DNA of 10,082 nt from JACORV01 sp041484135 (GTDB lineage: Bacteria; Gemmatimonadota; Gemmatimonadetes; Gemmatimonadales; JACORV01), in assembly GCA_041484135.1 (NCBI GenBank), contig JBGPHD010000116.1:1-10082 (forward strand), written 5' to 3'. The position numbers and the translations under genes are program-made. Numbering within the stretch: position 1 is the stretch's first letter; the number at the start of each line of letters is the position of its first letter. The notes under the pieces were generated by a model that ran no database searches, was not told the origin of the DNA, and worked only from the letters and a program-made list of their open reading frames with translations. Of this stretch, positions 1-7,731 are shown one piece after another.

Positions 1-914
1 GACCGCGCCACGTGGAGGTCCAGGTGCTCGCGGACCGGCACGGGCGCGTCATCCACCTCGGCGAGCGCGAGTGCAGCATCCAGCGCCGCCACCAGAAACT
101 GATCGAGGAAGCCCCCAGCTCGGTGGTGACGCCGGCGATCCGGCGCCAGATGGGCGAGGCGGCGGTGCGCGCCGCGCAGTCCGTGAAGTACGTGAGCGCC
201 GGCACGGTCGAGTTCCTGCTCCTGCCTAACGGCGACTTCTTCTTCCTCGAGATGAACACCCGCCTCCAGGTCGAGCACCCGGTGACGGAGCTGATCTACG
301 GCGTGGACCTGGTGCGGATGCAGCTCAAGATCGCGCAGGGCCACCACATCAGCCTCCCGGAACGCGCCCTCGCGCCGCGCGGCTGGGCCATGGAGTGCCG
401 CATCACCTGCGAGGACCCGTTCGCGGACTTCATGCCGGCGGGGGGACGCGTCACCCACCTGCGCCTGCCCGAGGGCCCGGGCGTCCGGTGGGACGGGTGG
501 ATCGAGCCGGGCACCGAGGTGCCGCTGCAGTACGACTCGCTGCTCGGCAAGCTGGTGGTGTGGGCCGAGTCCCGCGATCGGGCCATCAAGCGCATGCGCC
601 GCGCGCTCGACGACCTGGTGATCGTCGGCCTGCCGACCTCGCGCGCGTTCCACCAGCGCGTCATGACGGAGGCGACCTTCTGCGCCGGCGAGATCGACAT
701 CGAGTACTGGGAGCGGGTAGGGAAGGGACTGATGGCGCGGGCGCCGGAGGCATCCGTGGTCGAGTCGGCGGCGATCGCCGCGGCGCTCCTCGAGGAGGAG
801 CGGCACGCCGGCGGCCGTCCGCCGGTGGCCACCGACGGCGCGTCCCCGGACGGCCATGACGCCGCTCCCACCAACGAGTGGGTGCACGAGGCGCGGCGCG
901 AAGGTCTGCGCTAG
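1..914 (+). CDS. accC: Biotin carboxylase subunit of acyl-CoA carboxylase (partial, 5' end outside window)
   Basis: ATP-dependent carboxylation of biotin on a carrier protein, the first half-reaction of acetyl/propionyl-CoA carboxylase in the cytoplasm. The reading frame is open from the left edge (first full codon at base 3), so the GTG at 12 is internal and roughly 230 N-terminal residues are missing. The 303 visible residues open with PRHVEVQVLAD and ERECSIQRRHQK. The ATP-grasp metal and catalytic residues are present: Glu70 (TVEF), then Glu83, Asn85 and Arg87 in FLEMNTRLQVEHPVTE, and Arg133 in ECRI (equivalent, from memory, to E. coli AccC E276, E288, N290, R292, R338). After the usual AccC end (around IEYWERVGKGL, visible residues 233-243) about 60 more residues follow: an Ala/Glu-rich helix-like stretch, then a low-complexity Gly/Pro/Asp tail. 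Such a tail recalls the linker after the carboxylase domain in propionyl-CoA carboxylase alpha chains. The TAG stop shares its last G with the next gene's GTG start. Confidence 0.95.
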   Translation, partial: PRHVEVQVLADRHGRVIHLGERECSIQRRHQKLIEEAPSSVVTPAIRRQMGEAAVRAAQSVKYVSAGTVEFLLLPNGDFFFLEMNTRLQVEHPVTELIYGVDLVRMQLKIAQGHHISLPERALAPRGWAMECRITCEDPFADFMPAGGRVTHLRLPEGPGVRWDGWIEPGTEVPLQYDSLLGKLVVWAESRDRAIKRMRRALDDLVIVGLPTSRAFHQRVMTEATFCAGEIDIEYWERVGKGLMARAPEASVVESAAIAAALLEEERHAGGRPPVATDGASPDGHDAAPTNEWVHEARREGLR

Positions 915-2227
915 TGACGGAGCCGGGCCCGGCCGGGACGCTTGACCAGGCCGCGCCGGCGGCCGGTGACCCGGAAGTGCTCATCGAACGGCTGGCCGCC
1001 GGCGGCGACGGCGTCGGCCACCTCGAGGACGGCATGACGGTGTTCGTGTCCCGGGCCGCGCCGGGGGACCGGGTGGTCCTCGGCGCGGTGCGGCGCCGGA
1101 AGCGTCATGCCCACGCCGAGATCGCCTCGGTGGTGAGCGCCGGCCCCGATCGCGTCACACCGCCGTGCCCGCATTTCACCCGCGACCGCTGCGGCGGCTG
1201 CCAATGGCAGCATCTCGCGCCGGCGGCGCAGGCCGTCGCCAAGCGGCGGATCGTGGGCGACGCGCTGCGGCGGATCGGCGGACTCGACGTGCCCGACCCC
1301 GAGCTGGTGCCGAGCCCGCGCCCGTCAGGCTATCGCACCACGGTCACCCTCACGGTGCGGCGCGCGGGCCGCGACGTGATAGCCGGCTTCCACGACGCCG
1401 CCGACAGCGATCGCGTCTTCCCCCTAGACCGTTGTCTCATCGCCCGCGACGAGCTGAACGCGTTGTGGCGTGCCATCGGGCCTGCGACGGGCGCGCTCCC
1501 GCGCGGCGACGACGTGAGGCTCAAGCTCCGCATCACCCCGGACGGTGGACTCCACGTCATCGTCAACGGCGGCGACGGCGGGTGGACCACGCCGGAGCCC
1601 CTGGCGCGCGCCGCGGCCGCCGCGGGACTCGCCGCGACCGTGTGGTGGCAGCCCACCGGCGGGGCGGTCCGGGTGATGGCCGGCCCCCCCGTCGACAGTG
1701 GCGGTGGAGCGGTGGCCTTCGCGCAGGTGAACGCCGAGGTGGCCGCGCTGTTGCGTGAGGCGGTGGTCGCCGCGGCGTCGCCGCCTGACGATGCACCGGC
1801 GCCGTGGCGGGTGCTGGACCTCTACGCCGGCGCGGGCGAGACCGCGCTCCCGCTCGCCGAGCGGGGGTGCGATGTGGTTATGGTCGAGATGGACCGGCGC
1901 GCGGTCCGGCACGCGGAACAGCGCGCGAAGTCGTCAGGCGTGCGCCTGCGCGCCATCGCGGCCCGCGTCGAGGACCAGCTCGCCGCGCTCTTCCCCGCCG
2001 ACGCCGTGATCGTGAACCCGCCGCGCACGGGGCTCGCCGAAACGGTCGCGGCACAATTGGCGGCGGCTCGGCCCACGCGCTTGGTGTACGTCTCGTGCGA
2101 TCCCGCCACACTGGCCCGCGACCTCAAGCGCATCGGCGTTACTCGCGAGGCGATGATCACCCTGCGCGCATTCGACATGTTCCCGCAGACGAGTCACGTG
2201 GAGACCCTTCTGGTCGCACATCGCTGA
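914..2227 (+). CDS. rlmD: 23S rRNA (uracil-5-)-methyltransferase, TrmA/RlmD family
   Basis: SAM-dependent C5-methylation of a uridine in RNA, most likely 23S rRNA. The protein has 437 residues. Domain order: a short Ala/Pro-rich leader; a TRAM RNA-binding domain (about 21-80); Cys85, Cys93 and Cys96 (CPHF...CGGCQW) with Cys174 (LDRC) as the four ligands of a [4Fe-4S] cluster; then a Rossmann methyltransferase domain with LDLYAGAGET (301-310), NPPRTGL (368-374), the nucleophile Cys395 in VYVSCDP, and the C-terminal base Glu430 in QTSHVE. The Fe-S cluster favours RlmD/RlmCD over classical TrmA, but the exact target uridine cannot be read from sequence. The GTG at 914 is preferred because it overlaps the accC stop (TAGTG) and has AAGG nine bases upstream at 901-904; the in-frame start at 878 lies inside accC. 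The overlap implies co-translation with accC. Confidence 0.88.
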   Translation: MTEPGPAGTLDQAAPAAGDPEVLIERLAAGGDGVGHLEDGMTVFVSRAAPGDRVVLGAVRRRKRHAHAEIASVVSAGPDRVTPPCPHFTRDRCGGCQWQHLAPAAQAVAKRRIVGDALRRIGGLDVPDPELVPSPRPSGYRTTVTLTVRRAGRDVIAGFHDAADSDRVFPLDRCLIARDELNALWRAIGPATGALPRGDDVRLKLRITPDGGLHVIVNGGDGGWTTPEPLARAAAAAGLAATVWWQPTGGAVRVMAGPPVDSGGGAVAFAQVNAEVAALLREAVVAAASPPDDAPAPWRVLDLYAGAGETALPLAERGCDVVMVEMDRRAVRHAEQRAKSSGVRLRAIAARVEDQLAALFPADAVIVNPPRTGLAETVAAQLAAARPTRLVYVSCDPATLARDLKRIGVTREAMITLRAFDMFPQTSHVETLLVAHR

Positions 2228-2430
2228 ACGGGGTGGCGCTCAGGTGATCTGACGGCGGCGTCGCGTGGGCGGCGGCCGCGCAAAGATGTCCGACGTCGCA
2301 CCGGCGCGCTGTCACCAGTTGGGACAAGTCGGCGTGCAGCGGGGGGTGCGGCGGCGGCAAGCGGCTTGCAGCGATTATCAGTGCGCGGCTCTCGCTCAGT
2401 GTCGGGCGTCGCCGGCGGAGGATCCCGAGC
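2228..2430 (+). other. Intergenic region upstream of the Ald-like gene
   Basis: 203 bases separate the methyltransferase from the next operon, so a promoter for the Ald-like/CoA-transferase pair should lie here. I find no convincing -35/-10 pair. The only A+T-rich patch is around 2374-2380 (ATTATCA), with no -35 at the right distance. There is an 8-base palindrome GCGGCCGC at 2272-2279 and a short TCAG/CTGA repeat near 2240-2252, but neither is followed by a T-run, so no intrinsic terminator is called. A clear Shine-Dalgarno GGAGG sits at 2417-2421, nine bases before the GTG start. Confidence 0.5.
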
Positions 2431-3549
2431 GTGGACATCGGTATTCCGAAAGAGTCCCTGGCCCATGAGCACCGGGTGGCGCTCACGCCCTCGGGCGTGC
2501 GGGCGCTGACCGAGCGCGGGCATCGGGTCTACGTGGAGACCGGCGCCGGAGGCGAGGCCGGTCACACCGACGGCGACTACGAGTCGGCGGGGGCCACGGT
2601 GGTCTACGCGCGCGACGAGGTGTTCCACCGCGCCGAGCTGCTGCTCGGCGTGCTGGCGCCGCGGCCCGCGGAGTACCCGTTGCTCCGGGCCGGGCAGACG
2701 GTCCTGGCCTTCTGGATGCTGCCCGCGGCGCACGGCGAGCACCTCAGGGCGCTGATGGAGCGGCAGGTCACCGCGATCGGCCTCGAGGCCATCGAGGACG
2801 ACGACGGCCAGGCGCCGGCGCTCATGGCGATGTCGGAGATCGCGGGGGCGCTCGGGGTCATCGTCGGCGCGGGACTCCTCCTCAACCTCTACGGCGGGAA
2901 GGGTGTGCTGCTCACCGGCGCGCCCGGCGTCCCGCCGGCCCAATTGGTGATCCTGGGCGCGGGGGTCCTGGGACAGGCGGCGGCGCGCGCGGCGGTGGGC
3001 CTCGGCGCGGAGATCCTGCTGCTCGACGTGAGCGCGGCCAAGCTGCGCGAGGCGCTGGACCGGCTGCCGCGGCCGGTGGCGACGATGGTGGCGACGCCGC
3101 ACAACATCGGACGGGCGCTGGCGTTCGCGGACCTCGTCATCGCGGCGCCGGCGGTGCGGGGCGAGCGCGCACCGGTGATCATCACCCGCGCGATGCTCCG
3201 GCGGATGAAGCCGCGCACGGTCATCATGGACTTCGCCATCGACATGGGCGGGTGCCTCGAGACCTCGCGCCCCACCTACTTCCCCCACCCGACGTACGAG
3301 GAGGAGGGGATCCTCCACTGCTGCGTGCCGAACCTCCCGTCCATCGTCGCGCGGTCCGCGACCCAGGCGCTGACGAACACCGTCCGGCCCTGGGTCCTCG
3401 CGCTGGCCGACCAGGGGGCCGAGCGGGCGCTGGCGGACGACCCCACGCTGCGGCGCGGGGCCTACGTCCACGGCGGCCGGTGCGTGAAGGAGTCGCTGGC
3501 GCACCTCTTCGGCCTGCCGTACGGCCCGCCGCCCGGCGGGGAGGGTTAG
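2431..3549 (+). CDS. Alanine dehydrogenase/PNT-family NAD-dependent protein with altered active-site positions
   Basis: Family members oxidise L-alanine to pyruvate and ammonia with NAD, or form the NAD-binding part of transhydrogenase. The 372 residues match alanine dehydrogenase in length and layout: N-terminal IGIPKE and HEHRVALTPSGV with Arg15; a Rossmann core with glycine motif GAGVLG (176-181) and Asp199 at the end of the next strand, favouring NAD over NADP; MDFAIDMGG with Asp271 matching the catalytic Asp270 of M. tuberculosis Ald. However, in a gap-free alignment from memory to that enzyme, catalytic Lys75 (KVKEP) is Leu75 (GVLAP) and His96 (FLHLAA) is Met96 (WMLPAA). The local pattern is nearer the transhydrogenase alpha chain, but there are no membrane segments or pntB here. 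I therefore leave out the symbol ald; the substrate is uncertain. The GTG start has GGAGG nine bases upstream. The next gene starts four bases after the stop, so they are one operon. Confidence 0.85.
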   Translation: MDIGIPKESLAHEHRVALTPSGVRALTERGHRVYVETGAGGEAGHTDGDYESAGATVVYARDEVFHRAELLLGVLAPRPAEYPLLRAGQTVLAFWMLPAAHGEHLRALMERQVTAIGLEAIEDDDGQAPALMAMSEIAGALGVIVGAGLLLNLYGGKGVLLTGAPGVPPAQLVILGAGVLGQAAARAAVGLGAEILLLDVSAAKLREALDRLPRPVATMVATPHNIGRALAFADLVIAAPAVRGERAPVIITRAMLRRMKPRTVIMDFAIDMGGCLETSRPTYFPHPTYEEEGILHCCVPNLPSIVARSATQALTNTVRPWVLALADQGAERALADDPTLRRGAYVHGGRCVKESLAHLFGLPYGPPPGGEG

Positions 3550-3553
3550 GCGG

Positions 3554-4852
3554 ATGCGCTGGAACGAGACGTACCGCTCCCGCATCACCTCCGCGGAGGA
3601 GGCGGTCCGCTGCATCAAGTCGGGGGACCACGTCTGGATCCACGCCGGCTGCGCCAACCCGGAGGACCTGACCACCGCGATGGCCTGCCGCGCTCCGGAG
3701 CTCCGCGGGGTGGAAGTGTCGCACCTGCTGACCTTCGGCCGTGCCGACTACATGGACGCGAAGTACGCGGGCTCCTTCCGGCACCGCTCGCTGTTCACGG
3801 GCCCTAACGCCCGCGAGGCGGTCAATGCCGGCCGGGCCGACTACGTCCCGGTCTTCCTCTCCGAGATCCCCAAGCTCGTCAGCACGGGCATCCTGCGCGT
3901 CGATGTCGCCTTGATCCACGTTTCGCCTCCCGACGAGCACGGCTTCTGTTCCTACGGAGTGGGGGTCGAGTGCACCAAGGCGGCGGCTGAGCACGCCGGT
4001 CGCGTGGTGGCCCTCGTCAACGCGCAGATGCCGCGCTCCCTCGGGGACGCGTTCATCCACGTGTCCAAGCTGACGCACGTGGTCGAGGTGGACCGGCCCG
4101 TGGTCGAGCTGGGGCAGGGCGGGGGCATCGGCCCCGTGGCGAAGATGATCGGCGAGCAGGTGGCGTCGCTCGTCAAGGACGGCGACACCCTCCAGATGGG
4201 CATCGGCGAGATCCCCGACGCCGTGCTCCTCTTCCTCAAGGACAAGCATCACCTCGGCATCCACACCGAGATGTTCTCGGACGGGGTGGTGGAGCTGTTC
4301 GAGAGCGGGGTGATCACCGGCGAGCGCAAGACGCTGCATCCCGGCAAGATCGTCACGTCGTTCGTCCTCGGGTCCAAACGGACCTTCGACTTCCTCGACA
4401 ACAACCCGTTCGTCGAGTTCCACCCCTCGGACTACGTGAACGACCCGTTCATCATCGCGCGGCACGACAACATGGTCGCGATCAACTCCGCGCTCTCGGT
4501 GGACCTCACGGGGCAGGTGAACTCGGATTCCATCGGGCGCGGCATCTACTCGGGGTTCGGCGGGCAGGTGGACTTCATCCGCGGCTCGGCGCGCTCCCAG
4601 GGCGGGCGGCCGATCATCGCGCTGCCGTCCACCGCGAAGAACGACACGCTGTCGCGGATCGTGGACACGCTGGCCGAGGGGGCCGGCGTCGTCACTTCAC
4701 GGGGCGACGTGCACCTCGTGGTCACCGAATACGGGGTGGCGGAGATGTTCGGCCGGAGCCTGCGGGAACGCGCCCAGGCGCTGATCGCGATCGCCCACCC
4801 GAAGTTCCAGGGCGAGCTGCTCGCCGCGGCGCGCAAGCGCAAACTCCTCTAG
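3554..4852 (+). CDS. Acetyl-CoA hydrolase/CoA-transferase (4-hydroxybutyrate CoA-transferase family)
   Basis: Moves CoA between an acyl-CoA and a carboxylate, or hydrolyses acyl-CoA, through a glutamyl-CoA intermediate in the cytoplasm. The 432-residue length is normal for the family. An N-terminal half (to about 190) is followed by LQMGIGEIPDAV (213-224) and IHTEMFSDG (236-244), in which Glu239 is the expected catalytic glutamate. The glycine-rich GGQVDFIRGS (336-345) and TEYGVAEMFG (391-400) complete the C-terminal CoA-binding half. Acetate, succinate, 4-hydroxybutyrate and branched acyl donors cannot be told apart by eye. It starts four bases after the Ald-like gene, with GGGGAGGG at 3538-3545 as ribosome binding site, so the two are co-transcribed. 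It ends 15 bases from the convergent oxidoreductase operon, whose acyl-CoA product it could use; that link is inference. Confidence 0.9.
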   Translation: MRWNETYRSRITSAEEAVRCIKSGDHVWIHAGCANPEDLTTAMACRAPELRGVEVSHLLTFGRADYMDAKYAGSFRHRSLFTGPNAREAVNAGRADYVPVFLSEIPKLVSTGILRVDVALIHVSPPDEHGFCSYGVGVECTKAAAEHAGRVVALVNAQMPRSLGDAFIHVSKLTHVVEVDRPVVELGQGGGIGPVAKMIGEQVASLVKDGDTLQMGIGEIPDAVLLFLKDKHHLGIHTEMFSDGVVELFESGVITGERKTLHPGKIVTSFVLGSKRTFDFLDNNPFVEFHPSDYVNDPFIIARHDNMVAINSALSVDLTGQVNSDSIGRGIYSGFGGQVDFIRGSARSQGGRPIIALPSTAKNDTLSRIVDTLAEGAGVVTSRGDVHLVVTEYGVAEMFGRSLRERAQALIAIAHPKFQGELLAAARKRKLL

Positions 4853-4867
4853 AACGTCGCCGGCGAT

Positions 4868-6316
4868 CTACCTCGCGGCGAAGGCGCCTTCCGACGCCGT
4901 CTCGCGCACCGACCGCTGCCCCCACGCGAACGCTTCCTCGTTGAGCGGGATCAGCGCGCACTTGGTCTTGAGCGCCTGGTGGATCGCGGTGATGAAGGTC
5001 TCCGGCGGGAAGAGGTTCGTCGCCTCCTGCAGAGCACCTAACGCCACCACGTTCTTGACGACCGCCTTGCCGAGATCCCGCGCGATCTGGGTGAACGGGA
5101 CGCCGAAGACCTTCACGCCCTCGGCCAACGGCGGCACCTCCGCGATCACCGTGCTGTCGTAGACGATGGTCCCGCCGGGCCGCACCGCCGGCCCGAACTT
5201 CGCCAGGCTCGGTGCATTGAAGGCGATCAGGATGTGCGGGTCGGGCGCGGCCGGCGAGAGCACCTCGCCGTCGGCCACGTGCACGTCGGCGTACGACGTG
5301 CCGCCGCGGGACTCGGGCCCGTAGCTCGGGATGTGGGTCGAGTCGAAGCCCTCGTTGATGGCCGCGCGGGTGATGAGCAGCGCCGCCGTCTGGGCACCGT
5401 CTCCCCCCGCGCCCGCGAGCTTGAGGGCGACATCGTGCGGCGCGAGATGGGACGGGAAGCCCGTGGCGTGCCGCTTCGCCGCCTCCATTGACGGCGCGAT
5501 GGCCTGGACGAGCCGCTCCGCCGCGAAGGTCGGCGGGGGTGGAACGGTCAGGGGCGTCGCCTCCGTGAGGTCCTTCTTCACGCCAAGCGGGAAGACGGGC
5601 ACCATCTGGTCCCGCACCCAGGCCTCGGTCTCCTCCGGCTCCAGCCCGAGGTGCGTTGGGCACTCGGCGAGGACCTCGACGAACGCGAAGCCCTTGCCCT
5701 GGACCTGGAGTTCCACCGCCTTGCGGATGGCCTTCTTCGCGCGCACCCGCTGCTTGTTGTCATACAACGCCACGCGCTCGACGTAGATGGGGCCGTCGAG
5801 GCCGGCGATCAGTTCCGCCATGCGCATCGGCATGCCCATCCACGGCGCGCGGCCCGTGGGCGAGGTCGTGGTCCGCTGGCCCATCAGCGACGTCGGTGCC
5901 ATCTGGCCGCCGGTCATCCCGTAGATCGCGTTGTTGATGAAGAGCACGGTGATCGGGATCCCCATCTGCGCCGTGCTCACGATCTCGGCGAGGCCGATGG
6001 ACGCGAGATCGCCGTCGCCCTGGTAGCTGATCACGATCGAGTCGGGGTTGGCGAGCTTGTGGCCGATCGCCACCGCCGGCGCGCGGCCGTGCGCCGCCTG
6101 GGTGTTGCCCACGTCGAAGTAGTAGTACAGGAAGACCGCGCACCCCACCGGCGAGACCGCCACCGTGCGGTCCTGGATGCCCAGCTCCTCGATGGCCTCC
6201 GCCAGGTACTTGTGCGCCAGCCCGTGCCCGCAGCCGGGGCAGTAGTGCGTGGCGTGGGCCTTGATGCCCTCGGCGTGCGCGTGCCGCTCGAAGCGGCTGT
6301 AGAAGACCGTGCTCAT
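4868..6316 (-). CDS. 2-oxoacid:ferredoxin oxidoreductase, fused beta (TPP-binding) and gamma subunits
   Basis: Catalytic half of an enzyme that turns a 2-oxoacid plus CoA into acyl-CoA and CO2 while reducing ferredoxin. The 482 residues contain two normally separate subunits. Beta (about 1-250): HYCPGCGHG with Cys26 and Cys29, Cys59 (SPVGC) and Cys219 (AECP) as the proximal [4Fe-4S] ligands, and the thiamine-diphosphate motif GDGDLASIG (100-108) to INN (127-129). A Pro-rich linker (about 254-263) leads to gamma (about 290-482), with GAGGDGAQTA (302-311) and the SRGGTSYADV motif (336-345). The beta part recalls the VOR/KOR type found in anaerobes. The ATG overlaps the upstream gene's TGA as ATGA, and a strong Shine-Dalgarno (complement of 6323-6331, GGAGGAGGT) precedes it. 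The substrate, 2-oxoglutarate or branched-chain 2-oxoacid, is not settled. Confidence 0.92.
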   Translation of the reverse strand: MSTVFYSRFERHAHAEGIKAHATHYCPGCGHGLAHKYLAEAIEELGIQDRTVAVSPVGCAVFLYYYFDVGNTQAAHGRAPAVAIGHKLANPDSIVISYQGDGDLASIGLAEIVSTAQMGIPITVLFINNAIYGMTGGQMAPTSLMGQRTTTSPTGRAPWMGMPMRMAELIAGLDGPIYVERVALYDNKQRVRAKKAIRKAVELQVQGKGFAFVEVLAECPTHLGLEPEETEAWVRDQMVPVFPLGVKKDLTEATPLTVPPPPTFAAERLVQAIAPSMEAAKRHATGFPSHLAPHDVALKLAGAGGDGAQTAALLITRAAINEGFDSTHIPSYGPESRGGTSYADVHVADGEVLSPAAPDPHILIAFNAPSLAKFGPAVRPGGTIVYDSTVIAEVPPLAEGVKVFGVPFTQIARDLGKAVVKNVVALGALQEATNLFPPETFITAIHQALKTKCALIPLNEEAFAWGQRSVRETASEGAFAAR

Positions 6317-7731
6317 GCCGGCACCTCCTCCGCCAGGACGCCCTCGACGATGTCACGCTGTTGCGGGAGCATCCCGCCCGAACGCCGGATGTGCTCGATG
6401 TTGAGCGGCCCGAGCACCCGCGCGTGCGACAGCGCCAGCCGCAGCTCGTCCTCGAGCTGGCCGCTGCTCGCTTCCACCACCACGATCCGGTGGACATGGT
6501 CGAGGAGCGGGAGCAGGCGGTCGATCGGGAAGGGCCAGAGGGTGATGGGCCGGAAGAGCCCGGCCTTGATACCGCGCTCGCGCAGGTCGCGGACGGCGCC
6601 CTTCGCCATCTGCGACGGCGTGGTGCAGGCCACCAGCAGCGTCTCCGCGTCGTCGCACTCGTAGAGGTCGGCGCGCTGCTCTGCCGCCGCCATCCGTGCG
6701 TACTTCCGGTCGAGGTGCTGGTTGTGCGCCTCGAGGTCGGGCTCGAAGAGGTAGATGGAGTTGATGAGGTTCCCGCGGTGGGCGGCGTCGCCCCAGACGG
6801 CCCACGCCGGAAGTCCCGGCTTCACGAAGGTCGCGGGGAGCCGCACCTTGCCGGTGATCTGGCCGAGATACCCGTCGCCCAGGACCACCACCGGATTGCG
6901 GTACTTGAAGGAGAGGTCGAAGGCGAGCATCGTGAGGTCGAGCATCTCCTGCGGCGTGGCGGGCGCGAGCACGATCGCGTGGGTGTTGCCGTGGCCGAGG
7001 CCGCGGCACGCCAGTTTGATGTCGCTCTGTTCGGGGGCGATGTTGCCCAGCCCCGGGCCGCCGCGCATGACGTTGACGAACACGCCGGGGAGCTCGGACC
7101 CGATCATGTACGAGATGCCCTCGAGCATGAGGCTGAAGCCCGGCGAGCTGGTGAAGGTCATCGAGCGGAGGCCGGCGCCGCCGCACCCGTACATCATGTT
7201 CACCGTCGCCACTTCGCTCACCGCCTGGAGGAACACGCCGTCCAGCGCGGGCAGCACCTTGGCCATCATCTCCGCCCCCTCCGTGGAGGGCGTGATCGGG
7301 TAGCCGAAGACGTGCCGGCATCCCGCCAGCAGCGCACCGATGGCGGACGCGTAGTTGCCCTTGACCACCAGCGGCTCCACCGGCGCGAGCGGCAGGATCT
7401 CGTCCGGGATATCCGCCGGAACGGGCGCGCCCGTCTCGCGCGGTCCGAACATCGCCGCCGGATCCTGGAGCACGAAGTCCGTGCTTTCCTGCGGCCTGAG
7501 CCCGAACGGCTCGGGGCAGGCGTCGAAGCAGAGCGCGCAGCCGTTGCAAAGCTCGAGGTCGAGGAGGACCGGCACGAGGCCGGTGGCGGCGTTGATCTCG
7601 GTCCCGGCCGTGATGCAGTCCTTCGGGCAGGCGCTGATGCAGCGCCCGCACCCCTTGCAGTACTCGGGCAGAAGGAACGGCTTCGGCTTGGCGGCCTTGA
7701 CGGGCTTGGCGGTCGTGGCGGAGGCGGTCAT
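6313..7731 (-). CDS. 2-oxoacid:ferredoxin oxidoreductase, fused ferredoxin (delta) and alpha subunits, VorB-like
   Basis: Partner of the beta-gamma fusion: it binds the 2-oxoacid and carries electrons to ferredoxin. The 472 residues begin with an Ala/Lys-rich leader. Next is a two-cluster ferredoxin domain: Cys25, 28, 31, 35 and Cys62, 65, 68, 72, each followed by Pro, with an extra Cys39. A linker (about 80-122) leads to the alpha chain: KGNYASAIGALLAGC (124-138), the substrate-loop motif YPITPSTE (144-151), SSPGFSLMLEGISY (195-208), NVMRGGPGLGN (220-230) and LGDGYLGQ (284-291). These match VorB (3-methyl-2-oxobutanoate:ferredoxin oxidoreductase alpha) as I remember it more closely than pyruvate enzymes. 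The ATG at 7731 is chosen over the long upstream extension because it has CAGGAG (complement of 7740-7745) and overlaps the small upstream gene's stop as ATGA. Confidence 0.92.
   Translation of the reverse strand: MTASATTAKPVKAAKPKPFLLPEYCKGCGRCISACPKDCITAGTEINAATGLVPVLLDLELCNGCALCFDACPEPFGLRPQESTDFVLQDPAAMFGPRETGAPVPADIPDEILPLAPVEPLVVKGNYASAIGALLAGCRHVFGYPITPSTEGAEMMAKVLPALDGVFLQAVSEVATVNMMYGCGGAGLRSMTFTSSPGFSLMLEGISYMIGSELPGVFVNVMRGGPGLGNIAPEQSDIKLACRGLGHGNTHAIVLAPATPQEMLDLTMLAFDLSFKYRNPVVVLGDGYLGQITGKVRLPATFVKPGLPAWAVWGDAAHRGNLINSIYLFEPDLEAHNQHLDRKYARMAAAEQRADLYECDDAETLLVACTTPSQMAKGAVRDLRERGIKAGLFRPITLWPFPIDRLLPLLDHVHRIVVVEASSGQLEDELRLALSHARVLGPLNIEHIRRSGGMLPQQRDIVEGVLAEEVPA

Noticed and set aside
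878..913. Earlier start for the rRNA methyltransferase
   Set aside because: It lies inside the accC reading frame, adds an Arg/Ala-rich stretch, and lacks the clean stop/start overlap seen at 914.
2194..4465. Two long minus-strand frames opposite the Ald-like and CoA-transferase genes
   Set aside because: Low-complexity shadows with no domain signal, opposite conserved proteins.
4853..4867. Bidirectional terminator in the 15-base convergent gap
   Set aside because: Only a short CGCCGGCG palindrome spans it, with no flanking A/T runs.
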